A DNA stretch of 64,000 nucleotides from Paraburkholderia metrosideri (lineage in GTDB: Bacteria; Pseudomonadota; Gammaproteobacteria; Burkholderiales; Burkholderiaceae). The position numbers were made by a program, and so were the translations under genes. The notes under the pieces are model-generated. The model did not search any database, was not told the DNA's origin, and saw only the letters and a list, made by a program, of their open reading frames with translations. Shown piece after piece: positions 26,148 through 34,020 of the stretch. Within the stretch, counting starts at the first letter, position 1; the number at the start of each line of letters is the position of its first letter. The stretch lies in the NCBI RefSeq assembly GCF_904848625.1, contig NZ_CAJHCP010000004.1:1-64000 (forward strand), read 5' to 3'.

Positions 26148-26792
26148 TTGAACGCGTCCACGCCCGTCCATCTGAGTGAATTGGAACTCGATGCGCTCAC
26201 TGAGTTGGTCAATCTGGGCATTAGCGAAGCTGCCGGTGATTTGGCAACAATGGTTCGCCAGGAAGTAGTCTTGTCGGTCCCGAGGGTCGCTCTGGTTGGA
26301 CGGGATGAAGCGATTCATGTACTTGGTGGCGCTGAAGCCAAAGATCTGGTCGCTGTGCATCAGGTGTTTGAGGGCGATATCATCGGTCGTGCGCTTTTGA
26401 TCTTCCCTGAAGCAAAAAGCCTCGAACTCGTCCGAGCTGTTGTCGGCGGCGAGTTGTCTTTAGAAGACATCATCGAGCTGGAACAGGAAGCACTTTCCGA
26501 AACCGGTAATGTCATCTTGAATGGCTGCCTTGGAACGATTGCCAACGAACTTGAGCGCAGCCTGAAAATCTCACTGCCAGAGGTTCTTCACGGGCAGAGC
26601 GCGGATTTATTCAATCTATCCCCCCCGCCGGAGTCCGGCGACACGGTGATGCTGATCTATATTCACTTCGCGGTCCGTGAGCGTGATATAGACGGGCATA
26701 TCGCAATGCTGCTCGATATGCCTTCTCTGGCAGTCTTGAAAGATCTACTCACTGCCTATATCCGTCGCGTGGCGGGCGACGTTCAGATTTAG
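26148..26792 (+). CDS. CheC-type CheY-P phosphatase
   Basis: A 214-residue protein with both active-site motifs of the CheC/FliY/CheX group. Motif 1 is Asp-x3-Glu-x2-Asn in DALTELVN, followed after exactly 22 residues by Pro. Motif 2 is EALSETGN, with Glu-x2-Asn followed by exactly 22 residues and Pro. In motif 2 the first position is Glu rather than Asp/Ser. CheC proteins dephosphorylate CheY. The TTG at 26148 is preferred because AAAGGA (26134-26139) precedes it; an ATG at 26124 overlaps the previous gene. This supplies the signal-termination function that CheZ performs in enteric bacteria. Confidence 0.85.
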   Translation: MNASTPVHLSELELDALTELVNLGISEAAGDLATMVRQEVVLSVPRVALVGRDEAIHVLGGAEAKDLVAVHQVFEGDIIGRALLIFPEAKSLELVRAVVGGELSLEDIIELEQEALSETGNVILNGCLGTIANELERSLKISLPEVLHGQSADLFNLSPPPESGDTVMLIYIHFAVRERDIDGHIAMLLDMPSLAVLKDLLTAYIRRVAGDVQI

Positions 26793-26797
26793 ACCTC

Positions 26798-28828
26798 ATG
26801 GCCGATAAGGATAAGTTTTTCCAAAATCCCATTCTCGACGCCGTCGATGCCGGGATGATTGTCCTTGACGTCGACCGACGCATTGTCCGCTGGAACGCCT
26901 GGATGACGTCGGCGAGCGGTCGAGGTCAAGAAGAGGTCTATGGTGCGCGCCTTGCCGAGGTTTTCCCGGATTCCAGCCTTGGGCGTCTTGATGCCGCCAT
27001 CACCGCTGCCATCAAGCGCGGACTTTCTGGTCTATTGACGCATGCGCTCCACGCTCAACTCCTGCCGCTGCGGACGAGAGCCGGTCGCGAAATGCTGCAC
27101 GACATAACTGTCTCTTCAATCCCCGATGGCTTAGACGGGAAATGCCTGATTCATATCGTCGATGTGACCATGGCCGTGCGGCGCGAGCGCTATCTGCGCG
27201 ATCGCCAGAAAGCGCGCTATGACGCGGTGGTTGAAAATGCTCCCGATGCCATCCTGACCCTTGACGCGGATGGCATCATTCGCCTTGCCAATAACGCAAC
27301 CCAAGCTCAATTCGGATATGACCACGGTGAGCTGGTTGGCCAGCCCGCGGCCTGCCTCTTTGAAGCGAAGGAAATCTGGCAAGCGGCGTGGCACCGCATT
27401 CTCGAAGAGGCAGAACTTCCACAGCCGGTGGAATTGACTGTTCTGCGCAAAGACGGTTCTCACGGATACTTCGAACTATCGGCTTCGCGTTGGAAGAACG
27501 ACAACCACGTTCATGTCACCGCTATCCTGCGCGACGCTGGTGAGCGCCGAACCGCGGAAATGGAATTGCGAGCCAGCGAAGAGCGCGCTCGCGCCTCGGC
27601 GAAGGCGCTGGCGGAACTCAATGCGACGCTGGAACAGCGGGTCATTGAACGCACGAATCAACTACTGGAAGCCGAAGACGCACTCCGTCAAAGTCAGAAG
27701 ATGGAGGCCATCGGCCAGCTCACCGGTGGAATTGCGCATGATTTCAACAATCTTTTGCAGGGCATCGTCGGCGCCCTCAATATGGTGCAAAAGCGCATGG
27801 CTGAAGGGCGGATCAGCGAAATCGAACGGTTTTTGCAGGGGGCAGTTTCATCTGCCGAGCGCGCTTCTACACTGACGCACCGTCTTCTCACATTTTCGCG
27901 TCGCCAGCCGATCGCCCCCCGACCTATCGATGTCAACGCACTGATCGGAAGCATCGAAGAACTTGTGCGCCGATCTCTGGGCGAGCGCGTAAAGATGGTC
28001 ATTTCGTGCGCCGACGACCTCTGGCTGATTCGCTGCGACGCCAATCAGCTCGAAAATGCCATCCTCAATCTCGCGATCAATGCGCGTGATGCGATGCCGG
28101 ACGGCGGTACCTTGACGATTTCCGTCGTTAATGCATCGTTCGACGCAGCGCAGGCGCTGATCCGGGACCTGCAGGCGGGTGACTACATCGTCCTTCGCAT
28201 TCATGATACCGGCGTCGGAATGCCTCCAGATGTTCAGGCTCGCGCCTTCGATCCTTTCTTTACCACCAAACCGCTAGGCAAGGGAACCGGGCTCGGGCTT
28301 TCCATGATCTATGGCTTTGCCCGTCAAGCCGAAGGGTCTGTGCGGATCAAAAGCGAAGTGGACAACGGGACGACCATCGAGCTCAGCCTCCCCCGATTCG
28401 ATGGCAACGCGGCTGTCGTTTTCAGCGAGCCTCCCGCCGTTGCCGAGGATGGCACTGGCAACAATGAAGTGGTGCTGGTGGCCGAAGACGAAGAGGTCGT
28501 GCGCCTTCTGGTGGTGGAGGTATTGGGTGATCTTGGGTACCGTGTGCTTGAGGCGGCGGACGGCCGCGCGGCCTTGCGGATATTGCAATCAACGCAAAAA
28601 ATCGATTTGTTTGTGACTGATATCGGCTTGCCCGAAATCAACGGCCGGCAAGTGGTCGATGCAGCGCGTGAATTACGGCCGTCTTTGAAGGTGCTCTTTA
28701 TGACCGGTTACGCGGAAGTCGCGGCGGACGGGCAGTTTTTGGAGAAGGACATGGAACTCATCGCCAAACCCTTCACCGTGGACAAGTTGGCAGCGAAGAT
28801 CAGGGAGATGCTGTCGGTAGGCGCGTAG
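26798..28828 (+). CDS. hybrid histidine kinase, PAS-PAS-HisKA-HATPase-REC
   Basis: A 676-residue cytosolic hybrid kinase with two PAS domains (about residues 10-125 and 140-250) and a coiled coil (ALAELNATLEQRVIERTNQLLEAEDAL). A HisKA domain has His314 (GGIAHDFNNLLQ). An HATPase domain (NLAINARDAM, DTGVGM, FFTTKPLGKGTGLGLS) and a C-terminal receiver with Asp608 (VTDIGLPEING) complete it. It starts 6 bases after the phosphatase gene and is the last gene of the cluster. Its kinase core is similar to that of the divergent kinase at 15440. The phosphotransfer link to CheA or the CheYs is inferred from linkage. Confidence 0.9.
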   Translation: MADKDKFFQNPILDAVDAGMIVLDVDRRIVRWNAWMTSASGRGQEEVYGARLAEVFPDSSLGRLDAAITAAIKRGLSGLLTHALHAQLLPLRTRAGREMLHDITVSSIPDGLDGKCLIHIVDVTMAVRRERYLRDRQKARYDAVVENAPDAILTLDADGIIRLANNATQAQFGYDHGELVGQPAACLFEAKEIWQAAWHRILEEAELPQPVELTVLRKDGSHGYFELSASRWKNDNHVHVTAILRDAGERRTAEMELRASEERARASAKALAELNATLEQRVIERTNQLLEAEDALRQSQKMEAIGQLTGGIAHDFNNLLQGIVGALNMVQKRMAEGRISEIERFLQGAVSSAERASTLTHRLLTFSRRQPIAPRPIDVNALIGSIEELVRRSLGERVKMVISCADDLWLIRCDANQLENAILNLAINARDAMPDGGTLTISVVNASFDAAQALIRDLQAGDYIVLRIHDTGVGMPPDVQARAFDPFFTTKPLGKGTGLGLSMIYGFARQAEGSVRIKSEVDNGTTIELSLPRFDGNAAVVFSEPPAVAEDGTGNNEVVLVAEDEEVVRLLVVEVLGDLGYRVLEAADGRAALRILQSTQKIDLFVTDIGLPEINGRQVVDAARELRPSLKVLFMTGYAEVAADGQFLEKDMELIAKPFTVDKLAAKIREMLSVGA

Positions 28829-29238
28829 CCTGTGAAGCTCTGCGATAGTTGCTGAATAGGCTAATAAATGGCAAAACGCACGAGGATTTGTCCGATCCGA
28901 AGAGCGGCCTTCGCCTGTATGTCTCCTTCGATAAGTTGGTATGCGCTCGATCTGTACACCGAGTGTCGTTCGAATTTCGTACCATTGCCCAAACGGGCGT
29001 GCGTCGGCCAATCGACGCAACGGAGATGCGGCCAATGATCTACACCAAATCGGAGCGTTGCCTCTCCGAGGTTGCCTGGCTCTTCATGATGTACTCGAAC
29101 GGCAAAACTGTATTTCCCTGAGAAATCGATCTCGGTTGACATAGATTGCCGGTGGAAGTTTAAATTGGACCGTGCATGCTCAAATGCCCCCCGGGAAAAT
29201 AGGTTTAATAGTGGGAGATGGGCGCCGCCCTTCTTTAC
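28829..29238. other. intergenic, right border of chemosensory island
   Basis: About 410 bases between the hybrid kinase and the convergent MFS gene. No credible gene, insertion sequence or integrase is present. A possible isolated promoter is listed separately. No strong terminator for the che unit is visible. Confidence 0.4.
29136..29164 (+). promoter_or_regulatory. possible orphan promoter
   Basis: A consensus -35 box TTGACA (29136-29141), 17-base spacer, and -10-like TTTAAA (29159-29164). It points at the 3' end of the convergent MFS gene with no gene downstream on its strand. It could produce an antisense or small RNA, or be chance. Confidence 0.3.
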
Positions 29239-30717
29239 TTACTGAGAAATTTTTTCCAGTTCGAGACCTTTCGTTCGCGGCCCCATCAAGCCGATCGCCA
29301 GCATCACGATCAGCATCGCCCCTGCGATAAACACGAACACTCCCGCCGTTCCGAACTGCTTTAACACTTCAGCAATCAGAAACGCCGTGAAAATCGCGGA
29401 AAAACGGCTCCACGAATAAACAAAGCCCACCGCCCGCGCGCGAATGCTGGTCGGAAAAAGCTCTGCCTGATACGCGTGAAAGCTATACGAAATGATGTTG
29501 CCCGCGAGCGTCAGGCACACGCCGAGACTCACCAGCAGTACCGCGCCCGACGCCTGGCTGAACCACAGCCCGCAGACGATATTCACGCCGGCCATCACCA
29601 CGATCACGGTCTTGCGCTCGAAGCGGTCGCCGATAAACAGCCCGATCACCGGACCTAACGGCGCAGCCAGCGCGATCACGCTCGAGTACATCAGGCTCGT
29701 GGTAATCGTGATGCCCTGCTTGATCAGCAATGTCGGCACCCAGTTCGCGAAGCCGTAAAAACCCACCGTCTGGAAGATATTGAAGATCGTCATCATCAGC
29801 GTGCGGCTGCGATACGGCGGTACCCACATATCGCGGAAACTACCACGCGGTGCAACCGGCACCGCAGGCGCGGGCGGCGGCAACTCGCGGCCGTATTCGC
29901 GGCGCACCTTCGCTTCGAGTTGCGTCATCACGCGATCGGCTTCGGCAACGCGCCCTTGCTGCGCGAGCCAACGCGGGCTTTCCGGCAGTGCGCGGCGGAT
30001 CCACCAGACAAACAGCGCACCGTGTGCGCCGATCAACACGACCCAACGCCAGCCGTCGAGGCCGAACAGCGTACGCGGCACCAGCAGAAACGACAGAAAC
30101 GCCACCACAGGCACAGCGGTAAAACCCACCGCCTGCTCACACGCGAATGCGCGGCCGCGAATCTGCTTGGGCACCAGTTCGGAAATGTAGGTGCCGATCG
30201 TCACCAGTTCGACGCCGATACCGATCCCTGCGATAAAGCGCCAGACATTCAACCCGGTAGCGGTTTCCTGAAACGCCATGATGACGTTCGCCACCGTGTA
30301 CCACAGCAACGAATACGTGAAGACGGCGCGGCGTCCGAATCGATCCGCGAGAAAACCGCAGGCAATCGTGCCGATAAAAAGCCCGCTGAACAATGCCGCG
30401 ATAAAACTCGCGACGCCGGTCGAGCCGAACAGCCCGTGCGTCGTCGCGGTCAGCAGTCCACTCTTGACGAGGCCCGGCGCGATATAGCCGGAATACAACA
30501 GATCGTAGAGTTCGAAGAAGAAGCCGAGGCTCAGCAGCACTACCAGCTTCCAGATAGAACGGGTGGCGGGCAGCCGGTCGAGCCGAGCTGAAATGCTGCC
30601 GGCGTCGAGCGATGCGGCGCCGGCTCCGCCCGGTTCCGCACTGGCGGCTGCGGACCCGGCTGGCGCCGCGTGCGCGCCGTTGCGCGTGACCGACCCGGTG
30701 TGATCGGGGGATGCCAT
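29239..30717 (-). CDS. MFS transporter (sugar/organic acid porter type)
   Basis: A 492-residue membrane protein with 12 predicted segments and a soluble alanine/glycine-rich N-terminal extension of about 50 residues. The motif GFLADRFGRRAVF after segment 2 and the PESPRWL motif after segment 6 are classic MFS signatures, the latter typical of sugar porters and aromatic or organic acid importers. I chose the start at 30717 because GGAG precedes it (CGAGGAGACAAACAAT) and because upstream in-frame sequence is arginine-rich non-coding. It is downstream of the aconitase-like gene by about 125 bases on the same strand, and probably imports a tricarboxylate-like substrate. That substrate is inferred. 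Confidence 0.85.
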   Translation of the reverse strand: MASPDHTGSVTRNGAHAAPAGSAAASAEPGGAGAASLDAGSISARLDRLPATRSIWKLVVLLSLGFFFELYDLLYSGYIAPGLVKSGLLTATTHGLFGSTGVASFIAALFSGLFIGTIACGFLADRFGRRAVFTYSLLWYTVANVIMAFQETATGLNVWRFIAGIGIGVELVTIGTYISELVPKQIRGRAFACEQAVGFTAVPVVAFLSFLLVPRTLFGLDGWRWVVLIGAHGALFVWWIRRALPESPRWLAQQGRVAEADRVMTQLEAKVRREYGRELPPPAPAVPVAPRGSFRDMWVPPYRSRTLMMTIFNIFQTVGFYGFANWVPTLLIKQGITITTSLMYSSVIALAAPLGPVIGLFIGDRFERKTVIVVMAGVNIVCGLWFSQASGAVLLVSLGVCLTLAGNIISYSFHAYQAELFPTSIRARAVGFVYSWSRFSAIFTAFLIAEVLKQFGTAGVFVFIAGAMLIVMLAIGLMGPRTKGLELEKISQ

Positions 30718-30842
30718 ATTGTTTGTCTCCTCGTAATGCGGGCGAAGTATGAAGCTCGCCGGGGCCGGTCTGGTGCCGGCCTGTCGACCTTTTCGCGCAT
30801 TGCACGCACCACGACGCCGGACCTCGGGGTCCGGCCAGCATT

Positions 30843-32783
30843 CTAGCCGCGAGCGCGCTTCAATTGTTCGAAGGTCGTGATTTTTCCGGCCAATGCGCTG
30901 GCCGCCACCGTATAGGGACTCGCGAGCCACACGTTGCCCGGCCCCGAACGGCCCGGGAAATTGCGGTTGATCGCACTGATCGTCACCTCATTCGCGTGCG
31001 CCGATTGACCGGGTCCGCAATTCGCGCACGATCCGCAGCCCGGCATCACGAGCGTCACGCCGGCGCGCTCGAAGACCGGTAAATAGCCCTGTTCTTCGCA
31101 ATACGCGCGCACCGCCATGGTGCCGAATTGCAGGAACAGACGCGTACCGTCGGGCACCCGGATACCCTGCTCGACACCCCAGCGCAGCACTTCATGATAG
31201 AAGTCGAAGTCTTCGCGCTTGCCAGCCGTGCAGGAGCCGCCGTACGCGATATCGATCGCGACGTCCTGCTCGAGTTGTGGCGCGGCAACGCCGTTGCCGG
31301 GATCGCCGGGGCGCGCGAGCATCGGTTCGATCGCGCTCGCGTCGATCCGGATCGTGTCGCGGTACACGGCGCCCACGTCGCTCTTCATCCAGCTCTCAAC
31401 GGCAAAATCGACTCCGCGCCGCTCTTTCAGAAACGCCACCGTGCGCTCGTCCGGCTCGACGATGCCGGTGAAGCCGCCCAATTCCGCGACCATGTTCGTC
31501 AAGGTCGCCCGCTCGTCGATCGACATTGCCCGCACCGCCGCGCCGCCATATTCGAAGACGAGTCCGATTGCGCTGCCCGAACGGATCGCGTCCATCCGCA
31601 GCAGGTGCAGCACGACGTCCTTGGCGGTCACGCCGTCACGCAATGCGCCGTCGATTTCGATACGCAACGTCTCCGGCACCTTGCAGCGCACATAGCCCGT
31701 CACCCAGCTATTGGCGATTTCCGTCGCACCCGCGCCGAACGCGAGACAGCCCAGTGCCCCCGAATGCGGCGTGTGCGAGTCGGTGCCACATGCCACCTGC
31801 CCCGGCAATGCATACTGCTCGGCCATCAACGCGTGACAGATACCTTCGGAGCCGGGCGCGTTGTCGAGCGCGCCATGCGAGCGCACCGGATAGTCGCGTG
31901 AAAACGACGTATGGCCTTCCATCAGATTCGCGACGCCTGACAACAGACCGTCGCGCACATGCGGAATGCTCTGCGACGCGAGCACCAGATGGTCCTGAAA
32001 CGCGATGATGTGATCCGGCGCACGCAGCGGCGCGGGCTTACCGAACGCGCGATGCATCAGATGCGCACACATGCCGGTGAAATAGTCGTGGCTGAAGCGC
32101 CAGTCGGCGGCAATGAATACGCCGTCGCCACGCTGCGCGTCTGCGATGCCGGGATGCAGATGACGGTCGATGATTTTTTCGACCAGCGTCTTCGGGCCGC
32201 TGCTGGCCGAGAACTCTCGTACGCGCGGCGCGGGCCAGTCGGCGAAACGGCTGTAGGCAAGCAGGCCGCCGCTGCGAACAATCTGCTGCGTCAGCGCGTC
32301 ACGGCCTTTGAGAAACGCTTCAATGGAGATCGCTTCGCCCGCGATCAGACGATCGAGCACGGTGAAATCGGTGGTGGTCAGAATGCCGATGTTGTCGCAA
32401 TTCTGCTGATAGATACGCTCGAAACTCTCCGCGACGATCAGCCGGATTCCCGCCGACAACTCCGCCAGCGGACTCGATTCGCGCGACGACCCCTTGCCAT
32501 AGCGCTTGCCCGCCACGGTCACCTGGAAGCCGCCGTCGCGGATCGCATTGCGGCCAATCGGCATGCGCTCACCGGCCTTGAAGCCGACATACGGAAACTG
32601 GCCGAGGCGCTCGTCGTAGGTGAGCATCACGGTGACGGGGGTGATCTCGTCGGTGGACACGTTATCGCGCAACGGACCCGCCGTCGCGCGCGTGACATTT
32701 TCACCGGCGAGTTGCGCGTCGATCACAGCAGGGTCTTCCGACAGGTACAGCACGCGGCCGTCCAGACGAATCGTATCGGTCAT
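30843..32783 (-). CDS. aconitase-family hydro-lyase, swivel domain first
   Basis: A 646-residue enzyme. The aconitase swivel domain is N-terminal: GSSRE (about residues 99-103) carries the catalytic arginine region. The catalytic domains follow: GTDSHTPHSGALG (333-345), Cys518 in GGSCT, and CGSCANCG with Cys583, Cys586 and Cys589, the probable [4Fe-4S] ligands. The domain order (swivel before Fe-S domains) is opposite to AcnA and lacks the HEAT part of AcnB. It likely catalyses isomerisation or dehydration of a tricarboxylic or related acid. Housekeeping aconitase is less likely because of the LysR/MFS context. Confidence 0.85.
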   Translation of the reverse strand: MTDTIRLDGRVLYLSEDPAVIDAQLAGENVTRATAGPLRDNVSTDEITPVTVMLTYDERLGQFPYVGFKAGERMPIGRNAIRDGGFQVTVAGKRYGKGSSRESSPLAELSAGIRLIVAESFERIYQQNCDNIGILTTTDFTVLDRLIAGEAISIEAFLKGRDALTQQIVRSGGLLAYSRFADWPAPRVREFSASSGPKTLVEKIIDRHLHPGIADAQRGDGVFIAADWRFSHDYFTGMCAHLMHRAFGKPAPLRAPDHIIAFQDHLVLASQSIPHVRDGLLSGVANLMEGHTSFSRDYPVRSHGALDNAPGSEGICHALMAEQYALPGQVACGTDSHTPHSGALGCLAFGAGATEIANSWVTGYVRCKVPETLRIEIDGALRDGVTAKDVVLHLLRMDAIRSGSAIGLVFEYGGAAVRAMSIDERATLTNMVAELGGFTGIVEPDERTVAFLKERRGVDFAVESWMKSDVGAVYRDTIRIDASAIEPMLARPGDPGNGVAAPQLEQDVAIDIAYGGSCTAGKREDFDFYHEVLRWGVEQGIRVPDGTRLFLQFGTMAVRAYCEEQGYLPVFERAGVTLVMPGCGSCANCGPGQSAHANEVTISAINRNFPGRSGPGNVWLASPYTVAASALAGKITTFEQLKRARG

Positions 32784-32936
32784 GACGAGGTTCTCCTTGC
32801 GCTCACTATACGGCGCGCAAACCCGTTGCCGAAGTGCTGGTGCGGCAACGCAGCCCTCTCGTCTGGAGATGTTAGAGGTTAAAGCTCAGACGTTGGTCGT
32901 TAGAAGTCAGGCGCTGACAGACGAGCGCCCGACGCG

Positions 32937-33839
32937 CTATTTGGCGGTGCCGAGAAACCCGACCAGCGCCGCCGCGCTTGCGCTCAACTGCTCACGCGCC
33001 TTGAAGATCATGATGAGGCGGCGTACGGCCCAGGCATCGCTCAGAGGCAGCACACGCACGTCGAGTGCATTCACGTAGAGCAGTCCGACCTGCTCCGGCA
33101 CGACTGCGATGCCGAGCCCCGCATGCACCATCCGGCACAACGCGTCGAGACTGCTGACGCGTATCTTCACGTCGAGTTTGCGCCCGGCCGTGGTCGCCTG
33201 CTCCGCCAGAAGACGCGTGAGTGCACTCTCGCTGCGCAAGCCGACAAAGCGGTCGTCGAGCAGATCGTCGAACGCCACGCGCTGCGCCTGCGCAAGACGA
33301 TGGCCGCCAGGCACCAGTACCGCCAGACGATCCTGCCGGTAGGGCAACTGTTCGAACGCTTCGCTGCCGGCCACCGGGTTGCAAATGCCGAAGTCTGCCC
33401 CGTGTTCGTCGACAATACGCAATACGTCGGCGCTATTCTCTTCTTCGAGTTCGATCGTCACCTCCGGAAACGCCCGCCCGAACGCGGCAACATCTTCCGG
33501 CAGGAACTGTACGATCGAAGAAAGATTCGCGACTACTCGCACGCGTCCTTTCGCGCCCGACGAAAAGCGCGACAACTCCGCGCTCATCTGTTCGATGTGG
33601 CCGATGATCGCCAATGCGTAACGCAGTACGGTCTCGCCGACCGGCGTCACGGTAATGCCGCGCGACTGCCGCTGAATCACCGGCAAGCCGATTACCGCCT
33701 CGATCTCCGCAATGCGCCGGCTCACTGCAGACGACGCAATGAACTCGCGCTCGGCCGCGCGAGCGATGTTCCGCTCCTGGCAGACGGCCACGAACAGACG
33801 CAGCGAAGTCAGATCGAGTTTCTTGAGGAGGTTTTCCAT
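32937..33839 (-). CDS. LysR family transcriptional regulator
   Basis: A 300-residue LysR protein. The N-terminal winged helix-turn-helix spans about residues 5-65 (LDLTSLRLFVAVCQERNIARAA, then ASSAVSRRIAEIE). The C-terminal periplasmic-binding-like effector domain follows. I chose the ATG at 33839 because MENLLKKLDLTSL is the normal LysR beginning; an earlier start adds 22 unrelated residues. It is oriented with, not against, the aconitase-like gene. Regulation of that operon is plausible but unproven. The effector may be the tricarboxylate itself. Confidence 0.88.
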   Translation of the reverse strand: MENLLKKLDLTSLRLFVAVCQERNIARAAEREFIASSAVSRRIAEIEAVIGLPVIQRQSRGITVTPVGETVLRYALAIIGHIEQMSAELSRFSSGAKGRVRVVANLSSIVQFLPEDVAAFGRAFPEVTIELEEENSADVLRIVDEHGADFGICNPVAGSEAFEQLPYRQDRLAVLVPGGHRLAQAQRVAFDDLLDDRFVGLRSESALTRLLAEQATTAGRKLDVKIRVSSLDALCRMVHAGLGIAVVPEQVGLLYVNALDVRVLPLSDAWAVRRLIMIFKAREQLSASAAALVGFLGTAK

Positions 33840-34020
33840 GATGTCGTCAGGCGATCGATCTCCGAGGGTGAATCGGATTGTGACGCGGATTGCGTCATTC
33901 GCCAAAACGATGGGGGGAAATACGGGTTAAAGCCGATCACCAACAGATTGATGACCGGCGTCCAGCGCGCCATCCGGACGCGCAACATCACGCGCCCGGA
34001 GGCAGTACAGACTACGACGC

